From positions 796,501 through 860,500 of the forward strand of contig NZ_CP077089.1 in assembly GCF_014268445.2 (NCBI RefSeq): a DNA stretch of 64,000 bases, given 5' to 3'. The stretch comes from Pseudomonas tensinigenes. Lineage in GTDB: Bacteria; Pseudomonadota; Gammaproteobacteria; Pseudomonadales; Pseudomonadaceae. Made by a program: the position numbers and the translations under genes. Within the stretch, counting starts at the first letter, position 1, and the number at the start of each line of letters is the position of its first letter. Below the pieces are notes generated by a model. The model saw only the letters and a program-made list of their open reading frames with translations. It searched no databases and was not told where the DNA came from. This document shows positions 48,503 through 57,596 of the stretch, in pieces.

Positions 48503-50437
48503 GTGTCGGCCGTTCTCTCACTGTTACAAAGCCGTTTGTTGCGTCCCGTGTTCGTTACCCTTGGTATCGCCCTTTTGGTGCAGGTGTTGGTGGCCGTTGC
48601 CCTGACGCGGAGCACCGTCACGGCGCTGGAAGCTGATCTGGCGGTGCGTCTGGGTGCCGACAGCCAGAAACTCTCCGGCGAGCTGGAGCAGGCCGGGCGT
48701 GAAGTCACCTCAAGCCTCGATGCTTTGTCAGCCAGCACCCGTCAGCGGCTTACCGCCGGCCTGTCTTCGCGCCTGAAGGATGAGCAGGCGCAATTGCGTG
48801 CGACGCTGGAAAAGGATCTGAAAGATTCGGCCAATGACATGGCGCAGTTACTGGCCTCCGTCGCCCCGCGTGCCATGTGGGACAGCGACGTACCGACCCT
48901 GTCCGAATTCGCCCGCCGTGCCCAGCGTAATCCCAACGTGCTGTTCGTGGTCTACGACGACGCCACCGGCCAGCACCTGACCCGTTATCTCAACCGCGAA
49001 AACCCGATCAACAAGGCTTTGCTGGAAAAAGGCCAGGGTGAGCGTGCGCTGGATAAAGTGCTGGATGCAGCGAAGAACGATCCGTCGGTCTACTACCTTG
49101 AAGCCTCGATCAATCCCAACGGCGTGGAAATCGGCAAGGTGCTGATGGGTGTCTCCACAGCCTCGGTGGAAACCGATCTGGCGGCACTGGACAAGCGCTT
49201 CTCGGCGCTGATCGCCAGCAGTGATCAGTTGGTCGGCGACAGTCTCAAGGGCGCAGCAGCAGACAGCGCCAAAGCCATGCAGTCGCGCCTGCAGTCGGCG
49301 CAGTCCACTGCGACCGAGATGAAATCCAATACCGCCAATACCGTTCAGGAAGCAGCGGCAACCTTGCGCTGGCGGATCGGCATGGGCCTGGCGCTGGTCG
49401 GCTGTGGTGTGCTGCTATTGCTGGCAGTCGTGCTCGGCCATCGCGTGGTCAATCGCCTGAAGATGCTCAATGCGGCGATGGATGATCTGGCTGCGGGCGA
49501 GGGCGATCTGACCAAGCGAGTACAGATCAACAGCAAGGACGAAATCGGCGACATGGCTTCGGCGGTCAATCGCTTTGTGGATAAGTTGCAGCCGATCGTG
49601 CGCGAGGCGGGTGATGTCGCGCAACGCACCGGTGTGGAAATCGGCGCGATGACGTTGCGCAATGCCGGTGCGGATGCGGCAGCAGGTATGCAGCGTGATG
49701 AAGTAGCGGAGAGCCTGCGCGCGTTATCGCAGATGGCCGATGAGGCACAATCGGAAAGCCACGCGATGCAGGCGGCGTTGAAGCAAGTGGTCGATATTCG
49801 TCAGGCTACCGATGAAAACACTCGCACCTCTGCCAAGGTCGGCAGCTTGATCGAAGCGCTGGCCGGACAGGTTGATACCGGAGCAAAAGTCATCGAGCGG
49901 CTGGCGCAGCAGAGCGAGCAGATTGAAGTGGTGCTGACGGTGATCCACGGGATCGCCGAGCAGACCAACTTGCTCGCGTTGAACGCCGCTATCGAGGCGG
50001 CACGTGCCGGCGAAACCGGGCGCGGCTTTGCGGTTGTGGCCGACGAGGTGCGGGCGCTGGCGAGCAAGACGCAAAGCTCCACCGGCGATATTCAGGCGCA
50101 CATCGTCGCGTTGCAGCAGGGCGCGCGTGAGGCGGTCGAGGCGATCGGTCAGGCCGGGCGTCAGGCCAGCGAAGGCTTGCTAGTGTTGCGTGACAGTGCG
50201 CGCTTACAACAATCGGTGCAGGCCTCGGTCGAGCAGGTGCACGCGGCGATTGGTCTGGCAACTCAGGCAGCGGCGCATCAGGCGCAAGGTGCGCAGGCGG
50301 TGCGCGGGCGAGTCGAAACGATTCATGCACAGGCCGAGAAAGCGGCGCAGGCGGTGGTGGAAACCACGGCCAGTGGCAAGGTGCTGGATGGTTTGGCGGC
50401 GCAGCTGAAGGCGAGTCTGGGGCAGTTCAGGGCTTGA
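48503..50437 (+). CDS. methyl-accepting chemotaxis protein
   Basis: A 644-aa chemoreceptor. TM1 (about 14-36), a large periplasmic helical/PAS-like sensing region (about 40-310, with [20 protein letters not shown]), TM2 (about 315-340), HAMP ([20 protein letters not shown]) and a cytoplasmic signalling domain with the hairpin tip [20 protein letters not shown] followed by [18 protein letters not shown] 48503 is chosen because GAGG lies 8 bp upstream and the protein begins [18 protein letters not shown] 48476 is an alternative. The ligand is unknown. Confidence 0.93.
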   Translation: MSAVLSLLQSRLLRPVFVTLGIALLVQVLVAVALTRSTVTALEADLAVRLGADSQKLSGELEQAGREVTSSLDALSASTRQRLTAGLSSRLKDEQAQLRATLEKDLKDSANDMAQLLASVAPRAMWDSDVPTLSEFARRAQRNPNVLFVVYDDATGQHLTRYLNRENPINKALLEKGQGERALDKVLDAAKNDPSVYYLEASINPNGVEIGKVLMGVSTASVETDLAALDKRFSALIASSDQLVGDSLKGAAADSAKAMQSRLQSAQSTATEMKSNTANTVQEAAATLRWRIGMGLALVGCGVLLLLAVVLGHRVVNRLKMLNAAMDDLAAGEGDLTKRVQINSKDEIGDMASAVNRFVDKLQPIVREAGDVAQRTGVEIGAMTLRNAGADAAAGMQRDEVAESLRALSQMADEAQSESHAMQAALKQVVDIRQATDENTRTSAKVGSLIEALAGQVDTGAKVIERLAQQSEQIEVVLTVIHGIAEQTNLLALNAAIEAARAGETGRGFAVVADEVRALASKTQSSTGDIQAHIVALQQGAREAVEAIGQAGRQASEGLLVLRDSARLQQSVQASVEQVHAAIGLATQAAAHQAQGAQAVRGRVETIHAQAEKAAQAVVETTASGKVLDGLAAQLKASLGQFRA

Positions 50438-50456
50438 GGTTGTTTGGGCGGGCCTC

Positions 50457-50538
50457 TTCGCGAGCAGGCTCGCTCCCACATAGATCGCGTTCCTCTGATG
50501 GGACTCGGTCAGAATGTGGGAGCGAGCCTGCTCGCGAA
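50457..50538. repeat. REPIN (REP doublet)
   Basis: Inverted 23-bp arms TTCGCGAGCAGGCTCGCTCC(CAC) at 50457-50479 and its complement at 50516-50538, with a 36-bp spacer. Same family and same orientation as 21288-21355. It lies between the convergent chemoreceptor and iron-permease genes. Confidence 0.92.
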
Positions 50539-50545
50539 AGCGGCA

Positions 50546-52111
50546 TCAGCGGCTCAGATACATCCGGGTCGTCAGCAAATAAACCGGCAATCCCGATACC
50601 AAAATCAACAACGCCGCATAAGGCGCCGCCGCCGCAAACTCAACATTCGCGGTATGCGCCCAGACTTCGGTCGCCAACGTGTTCAGCCCGGTCGGACTCA
50701 ACAGTAGCGTCGCCGTCAATTCCTTCATCGCATCCAGAAACACCAGTGCAAACGCCGCGCCCAATGCCGGGAAGATGATCGGCAACGTCACCCGGCAAAA
50801 CGCCGTAAATGACGAAGCGCCCAGCGTCCGCGCAGCCTCTTCCAGTTGCGGTGCCGCCTTGTTCAGTGCCGTGCGAATCGGCGCCTGCGCCAATGGCAGA
50901 AACAGCAGCGCATAAGCGATCAGCAGCAACCCCGAAGTCTGGTACAGCGCTGGCACGTAATGCAGGGCGAAATACACCAGCGTCAACGCAATCACCAATC
51001 CTGGCAGTGCATGCAGCAGATATGGCAAGCGTTCGGCCCAGATCGCCAGTTGGCCTTTGTAGCGCACGACCAACAATCCGACCGGCACCGCCAGCACCAG
51101 GCACAATGCCGCACCGCCAAGAGAAAGCGCCAAAGACGAGAGCAGGGCTTCAGTAATCGCCGCCACCGGAAAAGCCGCCGACGAACCGACCGCGAGCCAA
51201 TACGCCAGCATCCCCAGTGGAATCCCGCTGCCGACAATCGCCAGCATCAGGCAATACAGCTGACCGACTGCTGCCCATGGTCCGAGTCGAACCTGTTCAG
51301 CCTGCCGCGCCGCGCCTTGCCCGGTGCGCACGTGCCGGCCTTTGCCGCGTACGCGCAGTTCCAGCCACAGCAACACCAGGCACAGCGCCAGCAATACGGC
51401 CGACAGCATCGCCGCGTTTGCATTGCTGAATTCCAGTTCGAATTGCTGATAGATCGCCGTGGTGAAAGTTTGCAGGCCGATGATCGACAGTGCGCCGAAC
51501 TCCACCAGCATGTGCAAAGCAATCAGCAGCGAACCTGCCAGCAGCGACGGCCAGAGCAGTGGCAGGGTGACACGGAAAAACACGCCCCATCGATTCTGCC
51601 CGAGGGTGCGGGCAGATTCTTCAAGAGAAGGATCGAGATTGCGCAGCGTCGCGGCGACTGGCAGAAAGATCAGCGGATACTTCGACAGGCTCATCACCAG
51701 AATCGCCCCGCCAAGCCCTTCGAACTGCGCACTCAAAGAAACCCAGGTGAAGCTGCTGACAAACGCGGGCACCGCGAACGGCAGGCACAGAATCACGCCC
51801 CACAGGCGTCGCCCCGGCAAGTTGCTGCGCTCCAGCAGCCAGGCCAGCGACAGACCGATCACGCCGCACGTGAGGGTTACGCCAACCATCAATGCCAAGG
51901 TGTTGCGCAGCAGGCCGAACACATACGGGCGCCACAGCAAGTGCAAGGCCTCGGCCCAGCCGGCCTGCCAGGCTTTGAGCCCGACATAGGCCAGCGGCAA
52001 CAGGCTCAGTACCACCAGCAGCAACACCGGCAGCACCAGCCAGATCGATGGCCGTTTGCGCCTTGGCACGTAACCCCCGCGCGCGGCGGGGGCGGATAAC
52101 GATGCGGCCAT
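50546..52111 (-). CDS. ferric iron ABC transporter permease (FbpB/AfuB-like)
   Basis: A 521-aa inner-membrane protein with about twelve transmembrane helices in two homologous halves, each with a binding-protein-dependent transport signature (EESARTLGQNRWGVFFRVTL and EEAARTLGASSFTAFCRVTL). This fused duplicated arrangement is typical of FbpB-type Fe3+ permeases. It starts at ATG 52111, overlapping the stop of the binding-protein gene (TGATG). No ATPase gene is adjacent, so the energising subunit must be encoded elsewhere. Confidence 0.92.
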   Translation of the reverse strand: MAASLSAPAARGGYVPRRKRPSIWLVLPVLLLVVLSLLPLAYVGLKAWQAGWAEALHLLWRPYVFGLLRNTLALMVGVTLTCGVIGLSLAWLLERSNLPGRRLWGVILCLPFAVPAFVSSFTWVSLSAQFEGLGGAILVMSLSKYPLIFLPVAATLRNLDPSLEESARTLGQNRWGVFFRVTLPLLWPSLLAGSLLIALHMLVEFGALSIIGLQTFTTAIYQQFELEFSNANAAMLSAVLLALCLVLLWLELRVRGKGRHVRTGQGAARQAEQVRLGPWAAVGQLYCLMLAIVGSGIPLGMLAYWLAVGSSAAFPVAAITEALLSSLALSLGGAALCLVLAVPVGLLVVRYKGQLAIWAERLPYLLHALPGLVIALTLVYFALHYVPALYQTSGLLLIAYALLFLPLAQAPIRTALNKAAPQLEEAARTLGASSFTAFCRVTLPIIFPALGAAFALVFLDAMKELTATLLLSPTGLNTLATEVWAHTANVEFAAAAPYAALLILVSGLPVYLLTTRMYLSR

Positions 52112-53121
52112 CAGTTCAAGCCAACTTCACGTTCCAGTTCCAGCGCTTCTTCGGCGTTGCCCAGATCGGCTGGCGTTACGTTCGGCGCTTCCAGTTCACT
52201 GAATGGCTTGAGTCCGCGATCCGATTCCATGCCTTTGTGCAGCGGGTATTCTGCGGTGGTCTGGGTGATCACGCGCTGACCTTCTTCGCTGGCCATGTAG
52301 GCAAGGAATTGCTGGGCTTCTTTTGGATGTTTGCTGGATTTCAGCACGGCAGCGCTCGATACGGTGATCAAGCCACCGACGTCGCCACCGGTGAAGTAAT
52401 GCAGTTTCGAATCCAGTTTGCCTTTCTCGCGTTGCAGGGCGAACCAGTAGTAGTTGTTCACCAGCACGGTAGCGACTTCACCGTTTTCCACGGCTTTGAG
52501 CGCAACCATGTTGTTGCTGTAGGTCTTGCCGAAGGCGCGCAGGCCGGTGAGCCATTCTTCGGCGGCGTCGCGACCGTGCATCTTGATGATAGCCACGGCC
52601 TGTTCCTGGAACGCGCCGCTGGTCGGTACGAAACCGACTTTGCCTTGCCACTGCGGATCGGAGAATTCCATCACCGATTTCGGCAGGTCTTTTTCATCGA
52701 CCATTTTCGGGTTGTAGGCGACCACACGAACGCGGGCAGTCACGCCGATCCAGGTGCCGTTACCGGCGACATATTTTTCCGGGAGCACAGCCAGAGTGGT
52801 GTCATCGGTTTTGGCCAGCAAGCCCAGTTCGCCAAGATTGTTCAGCGGCGGCGATTCTTCGGTGTAGATCACATCGGCGGGGGAGCGGTCGCCTTCTTCG
52901 ATGATCTGGCTGGCGAGCTGATTGCTGCTGCCTTTGCGCACATTGACGTGAATGCCGGTCTTGGCTTCGAAGGCTTTGGCGATCGCGTCGCCGACTTCCT
53001 TGTGCTGGCCGTTGTAGAGAGTCAGGGAAACCGCATCGGCAGCCTGGGTGAGGGGAGTGGCGAGCGCCAGGCCGAGAAGGGTAAAGGTCAAGCCTCGGCG
53101 CAGGGTATTTCGAAACGTCAT
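52111..53121 (-). CDS. periplasmic ferric iron-binding protein (FbpA-like)
   Basis: A 336-aa solute-binding protein with signal peptide (RGLTFTLLGLALATPLTQAA, cleavage about residue 28). The mature protein has LTLYNGQHKEVGDAIAKAFE, VIYTEESPPL and the adjacent tyrosines NNYYWF (Tyr224-Tyr225) that coordinate Fe3+ in FbpA proteins. Together with the downstream permease it should import ferric iron released in the periplasm. A Fur-box-like palindrome at 53159-53180 lies 38 bp upstream of the start and predicts iron repression. Confidence 0.93.
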   Translation of the reverse strand: MTFRNTLRRGLTFTLLGLALATPLTQAADAVSLTLYNGQHKEVGDAIAKAFEAKTGIHVNVRKGSSNQLASQIIEEGDRSPADVIYTEESPPLNNLGELGLLAKTDDTTLAVLPEKYVAGNGTWIGVTARVRVVAYNPKMVDEKDLPKSVMEFSDPQWQGKVGFVPTSGAFQEQAVAIIKMHGRDAAEEWLTGLRAFGKTYSNNMVALKAVENGEVATVLVNNYYWFALQREKGKLDSKLHYFTGGDVGGLITVSSAAVLKSSKHPKEAQQFLAYMASEEGQRVITQTTAEYPLHKGMESDRGLKPFSELEAPNVTPADLGNAEEALELEREVGLN

Positions 53122-53158
53122 TCGCAGGGTTCCTCACTGTCGCATTGCAAAAACTTGC

Positions 53159-53180
53159 AACAATGATAAACGATATTGTT
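53159..53180 (-). promoter_or_regulatory. Fur-box-like palindrome upstream of the iron transport genes
   Basis: AACAATGATAAACGATATTGTT: dyad ends AACAAT/ATTGTT and the GATAA core resemble the Fur consensus GATAATGATAATCATTATC. It is in the promoter position for the binding-protein gene. Similarity judged by eye. Confidence 0.6.
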
Positions 53181-53255
53181 TCTCAAGTGCGCCTTGCGGT
53201 GGGGCTGGCGTTTTGATAGGCGGGGTGGTGATGGATTTCTGGAGGCCAGAAACGC

Positions 53256-53278
53256 AAAAACCCGCTTTCGCGGGTTTC
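53256..53278 (-). terminator. terminator of the promoter-distal tRNA-Leu gene
   Basis: Minus-strand stem AACCCGCGAAAGCGGGTT followed by a T run (positions 53260-53256 read as TTTTT). It is near-identical to the one at 53517-53540. Confidence 0.85.
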
Positions 53279-53312
53279 TGTGAAATCCAAGGCCGTAACC
53301 TTGAATTTGAAT

Positions 53313-53399
53313 TGGTGCCCAGAAGAAGACTCGAACTTCCACGACCGTAAGGTCACCAGCACCTGAAGCTGGCGTGTCTACCAATTTCACCATCTGGGC
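53313..53399 (-). tRNA. tRNA-Leu (CAG), copy 2
   Basis: An 87-nt tRNA with encoded CCA (TGG at 53313-53315 on the plus strand). The acceptor GCCCAGA/TCTGGGC pairs; the T arm contains GTTCGAGTC; the long variable arm typical of class II tRNAs is present (TGACCTTACGGTCGT). The anticodon stem CCAGC/GCTGG encloses TTCAGGT, giving anticodon CAG for the CUG codon. Identical in sequence to the copy at 53580-53666. Confidence 0.96.
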
Positions 53400-53434
53400 A
53401 ATCATCGCTAGCGTTGCCGCTGTTGATGTGGCGC

Positions 53435-53463
53435 ACTATACGGAGCGCCTTTTGATCTGTAAA
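53435..53463 (-). promoter_or_regulatory. sigma-70 promoter of tRNA-Leu copy 2
   Basis: Minus strand: TTTACA, 17-bp spacer, TATAGT, followed by a GC-rich discriminator (GCGCCAC) as expected for stable RNA genes. Confidence 0.8.
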
Positions 53464-53516
53464 CCCCTGATTTAATTTTAATAAATCAGTTTTAAGAAAA
53501 CCCGGGCTTAGAATGC

Positions 53517-53540
53517 AAAAAACCCGCTTTCGCGGGTTTT
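53517..53540 (-). terminator. terminator of tRNA-Leu copy 1
   Basis: Minus-strand stem AACCCGCGAAAGCGGGTT followed by TTTTGCAT. It separates the two tRNA genes, so each is an independent unit. Confidence 0.85.
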
Positions 53541-53579
53541 GTGTGAGTCTTGAAACTGATCTAGTCTCAAGCTCGAAAT

Positions 53580-53666
53580 TGGTGCCCAGAAGAAGACTCG
53601 AACTTCCACGACCGTAAGGTCACCAGCACCTGAAGCTGGCGTGTCTACCAATTTCACCATCTGGGC
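53580..53666 (-). tRNA. tRNA-Leu (CAG), copy 1
   Basis: An 87-nt gene identical to 53313-53399, with encoded CCA, class II variable arm and CAG anticodon. It has its own promoter (53702-53730) and terminator (53517-53540). Confidence 0.96.
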
Positions 53667-53701
53667 AGTATCGGCTACGCTGTGCGTCGTCGATGGCGCG
53701 C

Positions 53702-53730
53702 ACTATACGGAGCGTCTTTTTAACTGTAAA
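53702..53730 (-). promoter_or_regulatory. sigma-70 promoter of tRNA-Leu copy 1
   Basis: Minus strand: TTTACA, 17-bp spacer, TATAGT, then GCGCGCC discriminator. It differs from the copy-2 promoter at only a few spacer positions. Confidence 0.82.
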
Positions 53731-53891
53731 CCCCTGTCAGCAAAAAATATGATTTTTTTTACCAGCGGTGGTCAAAACGGCTTTCCAGCTTCGATACAAG
53801 GCCTTAGTTGGGCCTTATATAGTCGGAAATTTCCCGTTTCATGGCGCCTATGCCAAACTAACCCGCATATAGACAAGGTGAAAACTCTCTA

Positions 53892-56522
53892 ATGGCCGAT
53901 TGGCAGTCCCTCGATCCCGAGGCCGCTCGTGAAGCGGAAAAATACGAAAACCCTATTCCTAGCCGCGAACTGATCCTGGCGCATCTCGCCGATCGGGGTT
54001 CTCCGGCTGCCCGCGAGCAACTGGTCGAAGAGTTTGGTCTGACCACAGAAGACCAGATCGAAGCCCTGCGCCGCCGCCTTCGCGCCATGGAGCGCGACGC
54101 TCAACTGATCTACACCCGTCGCGGTACGTACGCGCCGGTCGACAAGCTCGACCTGATCCTTGGCCGCATCAGCGGTCACCGTGACGGGTTTGGCTTCCTG
54201 GTGCCGGACGACGGCAGCGACGACCTGTTCATGAGCCCCGCGCAAATGCGTCTGGTATTCGACGGCGACCGTGCGCTGGCCCGTGTTTCCGGCCTCGACC
54301 GTCGCGGTCGCCGCGAAGGCGTGATCGTCGAAGTGGTTTCGCGAGCTCACGAAACCATCGTCGGTCGCTACTTCGAAGAGGGCGGCATCGGTTTTGTCGT
54401 TGCCGACAACCCGAAGATTCAGCAAGAAGTGCTGGTCACCCCGGGCCGCAACGCCAATGCGCAGATCGGTCAGTTCGTCGAGGTGAAAATCACCCACTGG
54501 CCGACGCCGCGCTTCCAGCCGCAAGGCGATGTGGTCGAAGTGGTCGGCAACTACATGGCGCCGGGCATGGAAATCGACGTTGCCCTGCGCACCTACGATA
54601 TTCCGCACGTCTGGCCTGAGGCTGTTCTGAAAGAAGCGGCCAAGCTCAAGCCGGAAGTCGAAGAAAAAGACAAAGAGAAGCGCATCGACCTGCGTCATCT
54701 GCCGTTCGTCACTATCGATGGCGAAGATGCCCGCGACTTCGACGATGCCGTTTATTGCGAAGCCAAACCGGGCAAGCTGCGCCTGTTCTCCGGCGGCTGG
54801 AAGTTGTACGTGGCGATTGCCGACGTTTCCAGCTACGTGAAGATCGGCTCGGCGCTGGACAACGAAGCGCAAGTGCGCGGCAACTCGGTGTACTTCCCCG
54901 AGCGCGTCGTGCCGATGCTGCCTGAGCAACTGTCCAACGGCCTGTGCTCGCTGAACCCACACGTCGATCGTCTGGCCATGGTTTGCGAGATGACCATCTC
55001 CAAGTCCGGCGAAATGACCGACTACTGCTTCTATGAAGCGGTGATCCATTCCCACGCCCGTCTGACGTACAACAAAGTCAGCGCGATGCTGGAAACGCCG
55101 AAAATCACCGAGGCGCGTCAGCTTCGCGGTGAGTACAACGATGTTCTGCCGCACCTCAAGCAGCTTTATGCGCTGTACAAGGTTCTGCTGGCTGCCCGTC
55201 ACGTCCGTGGCGCGATCGATTTCGAAACGCAGGAAACCCGAATCATCTTCGGTACCGAGCGCAAGATTGCCGAAATCCGTCCGACCACCCGTAACGACGC
55301 GCACAAGCTGATCGAGGAATGCATGCTGGCGGCCAACGTAGCCACTGCCGAATTCCTCAAGAAGCACGAAATTCCTGCGCTGTACCGCGTCCACGACGGC
55401 CCGCCACCGGAGCGTCTGGAAAAACTGCGTGCGTTCCTCGGTGAGCTCGGCCTGTCCCTGCACAAAGGCAAGGACGGCCCGTCGCCGAAGGACTATCAGG
55501 CCTTGCTGGCGAGCATCAAGGACCGTCCGGATTTCCATCTGATCCAGACCGTGATGCTGCGCTCGCTGAGCCAAGCGGTGTACAGCGCTGACAACCAGGG
55601 TCACTTCGGCCTGAATTACGAAGCCTATACCCACTTCACTTCGCCGATCCGTCGTTACCCGGACCTGCTCACGCACCGCGCAATCCGCAGCGTGATCCAT
55701 TCGAAACAGGACACCCCGCACGTTCGTCGTGCCGGCGCGATGACCATTCCGAAGGCGCGTATCTATCCGTACGACGAAGCAGCGCTGGAGCAGCTCGGCG
55801 AGCAGTGCTCGATGAGCGAGCGCCGTGCTGACGAAGCGACCCGCGACGTGGTGAACTGGCTCAAGTGCGAGTTCATGAAGGATCGCGTGGGCGAGTCGTT
55901 CCCGGGCGTGATCACTGCGGTGACCGGTTTTGGTCTGTTCGTCGAACTGACCGATATCTACGTCGAAGGCCTGGTGCACGTCACCGCGCTGCCGGGCGAT
56001 TACTACCACTTCGACCCTGTGCATCACCGCCTGGCGGGCGAGCGCACCGGTCGTAGCTTCCGCCTCGGCGATACCGTTGAAGTGCGCGTGATGCGCGTTG
56101 ACCTCGACGAGCGCAAGATCGACTTCGAGATGGCTGAAAAAACCATCAGCGCGCCGATCGGTCGGAAAAAGCGTGGTGCTGAAACTGCCGCACCCGCCGC
56201 GAAGGAAAAAGCCGAAGCGGCTCCAGCGAAAACCGCTGGTCGTCGTCCGGCGAAAGAAAAGGTCGCCGAAGCCTATCGTCCAAGCGACGCCGTGGCGAAA
56301 AACGCCGAGCTGCGCAAAAGCCGTGAAATGAAGAAAGCGCTGCTTTCCGACGCTAAAAACGGTGGTAAAGCGGCGTCCGGGGGAAAGACCGGACGGTCGG
56401 CGCCTGAAAAGGCCTCCGGCAGCAAGCCAGCAAAACCGAGCAAACACCGTAAAGGCCCGCCAAAAGCGGGTTCTGCTCCAGCCAAAAGTGGCGGGGCACG
56501 TAAACCGAAGGCGAAGTCATGA
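53892..56522 (+). CDS. rnr: ribonuclease R
   Basis: An 876-aa 3'-5' exoribonuclease that digests structured RNA, rRNA fragments and takes part in trans-translation decay. N-terminal helix-turn-helix and cold-shock domains (GHRDGFGFLVPDDGSDDLFM), RNB catalytic domain with the metal aspartates in IDGEDARDFDDAVYC (about residue 280), S1 domain (PGVITAVTGFGLFVELTDIY, from about 668), and a Lys/Ala-rich basic tail of about 120 residues (about 755-876). The tail is long but such tails are known in RNase R. ATG 53892 is standard for the family. It overlaps rlmB by 4 bp (ATGA). Confidence 0.97.
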   Translation: MADWQSLDPEAAREAEKYENPIPSRELILAHLADRGSPAAREQLVEEFGLTTEDQIEALRRRLRAMERDAQLIYTRRGTYAPVDKLDLILGRISGHRDGFGFLVPDDGSDDLFMSPAQMRLVFDGDRALARVSGLDRRGRREGVIVEVVSRAHETIVGRYFEEGGIGFVVADNPKIQQEVLVTPGRNANAQIGQFVEVKITHWPTPRFQPQGDVVEVVGNYMAPGMEIDVALRTYDIPHVWPEAVLKEAAKLKPEVEEKDKEKRIDLRHLPFVTIDGEDARDFDDAVYCEAKPGKLRLFSGGWKLYVAIADVSSYVKIGSALDNEAQVRGNSVYFPERVVPMLPEQLSNGLCSLNPHVDRLAMVCEMTISKSGEMTDYCFYEAVIHSHARLTYNKVSAMLETPKITEARQLRGEYNDVLPHLKQLYALYKVLLAARHVRGAIDFETQETRIIFGTERKIAEIRPTTRNDAHKLIEECMLAANVATAEFLKKHEIPALYRVHDGPPPERLEKLRAFLGELGLSLHKGKDGPSPKDYQALLASIKDRPDFHLIQTVMLRSLSQAVYSADNQGHFGLNYEAYTHFTSPIRRYPDLLTHRAIRSVIHSKQDTPHVRRAGAMTIPKARIYPYDEAALEQLGEQCSMSERRADEATRDVVNWLKCEFMKDRVGESFPGVITAVTGFGLFVELTDIYVEGLVHVTALPGDYYHFDPVHHRLAGERTGRSFRLGDTVEVRVMRVDLDERKIDFEMAEKTISAPIGRKKRGAETAAPAAKEKAEAAPAKTAGRRPAKEKVAEAYRPSDAVAKNAELRKSREMKKALLSDAKNGGKAASGGKTGRSAPEKASGSKPAKPSKHRKGPPKAGSAPAKSGGARKPKAKS

Positions 56523-57283
56523 GTCAGTTGGAAAAAATCTACGGCGTTCACGCGGTAGAAGCGTTGCTGCGTCACCACCCGAAACGCGTCAAGCAGATCT
56601 GGCTGGCGGAAAGCCGCAACGATCCGCGCGTGCAGACGCTGGTTGAGCTGGCCAACGAAAATCGTGTCCAGGTCGGTCAGGCCGAGCGTCGTGAGATGGA
56701 CGCCTGGGTTGAAGGCGTGCATCAGGGAGTAGTCGCGGAAGTCAGCCCGAGCCAGGTCTGGGGCGAAGCAATGCTCGATGAGCTGCTTGATCGCACTGAA
56801 GGCGCGCCACTGTTGCTGGTGCTCGACGGCGTGACCGATCCGCACAATCTCGGTGCCTGCCTGCGTTCGGCCGATGCGGCTGGTGCGCTGGCGGTAATCG
56901 TGCCGAAAGACAAATCGGCAACTTTGACCCCGGTCGTGCGTAAAGTCGCTTGCGGCGCGGCGGAAGTGATTCCGCTGGTGGCCGTAACCAACCTTGCGCG
57001 TACGCTGGAAAAGCTTCAGCAGCGCGGTCTGTGGATTGTCGGTACGGCGGGTGAGGCCGAGGTCAGCATTTATGACCAGGACCTGACCGGCCCGACCATT
57101 CTGATCATGGGTGCCGAAGGCAAAGGCATGCGTCGCCTGACTCGCGAACACTGCGACTATCTGGTGAAGCTGCCGATGGCCGGTAGCGTCAGCAGTCTGA
57201 ACGTATCCGTGGCAACTGGCGTGTGCCTGTTTGAAGCGCAGCGTCAGCGCGGTGCGAAGGCCAAGGCTGCCACGAAGAAGTAG
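56519..57283 (+). CDS. rlmB: 23S rRNA (guanosine-2'-O-)-methyltransferase RlmB
   Basis: A 254-aa SPOUT methyltransferase modifying G2251 of 23S rRNA. N-terminal substrate-binding domain (IYGVHAVEALLRHHPKRVKQ) and the three SpoU motifs: DPHNLGACLRSADAAG, ILIMGAEGKGMRRL and LPMAGSVSSLNVSVATGVCL. The C-terminal tail is Lys-rich. Coupled to rnr by ATGA overlap. Confidence 0.97.
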   Translation: MSQLEKIYGVHAVEALLRHHPKRVKQIWLAESRNDPRVQTLVELANENRVQVGQAERREMDAWVEGVHQGVVAEVSPSQVWGEAMLDELLDRTEGAPLLLVLDGVTDPHNLGACLRSADAAGALAVIVPKDKSATLTPVVRKVACGAAEVIPLVAVTNLARTLEKLQQRGLWIVGTAGEAEVSIYDQDLTGPTILIMGAEGKGMRRLTREHCDYLVKLPMAGSVSSLNVSVATGVCLFEAQRQRGAKAKAATKK

Positions 57284-57307
57284 TCTTGAGCTGAAAGCGG
57301 TTCAAAT

Positions 57308-57395
57308 GTGGGAGCGAGCCTGCTCGCGAAAGGGGTGTGTCAGACGACATTAATGTTGCCTGATGTATCGCTTTCGCGAGCAGGCTCGCTCCCAC
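57308..57395. repeat. REPIN with arms in the opposite order
   Basis: Inverted arms GTGGGAGCGAGCCTGCTCGC(GAAAG) at 57308-57332 and its complement at 57371-57395, 38-bp spacer. The palindromic core is the same as at 21288 and 50457, but here the GTGGGAG ends face outwards. Confidence 0.9.
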
Positions 57396-57449
57396 AGTGT
57401 TTTGTGGTGTGGCATAAATGGGTGGTTGTTCAAATAATCACCAATTGCC

Positions 57450-57478
57450 TTGCACCTCTTCTGTCCCTTCTCTACAAT
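57450..57478 (+). promoter_or_regulatory. sigma-70 promoter of the rpsF operon
   Basis: TTGCAC (57450-57455), 17-bp spacer, TACAAT (57473-57478). The mRNA would start near 57485, leaving a leader of about 110 nt before rpsF. Confidence 0.78.
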
Positions 57479-57485
57479 TGCGCCC

Positions 57486-57527
57486 CTTGCTGTGACGGCA
57501 GGCACGCATGTGCCCCGCGCCAGCAAG
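57486..57527 (+). promoter_or_regulatory. probable S6:S18 autoregulatory leader
   Basis: An outer stem CTTGCTG (57486-57492) / CAGCAAG (57521-57527) and an inner hairpin GGCAC-GCAT-GTGCC (57501-57514) are separated by an internal loop with CCG at 57515-57517. A CCG-containing asymmetric loop is the recognised feature of leaders bound by the S6:S18 complex in rpsF mRNAs of many bacteria. It begins at the predicted transcription start. Assignment is by eye from structure and position. Confidence 0.55.
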
Positions 57528-57596
57528 TCCATAAGTGTCATTCACTCCTTGTCTGACCGTTTTTGAGCGGCAGGCTACAACCCGTAAGGAGCATTC

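Noticed and set aside
53889..56447. An 852-codon open frame on the minus strand opposite rnr
   Set aside because: It mirrors the rnr codons in the GC-rich antisense frame, has no recognisable domain, and rnr on the plus strand is complete with all family motifs.
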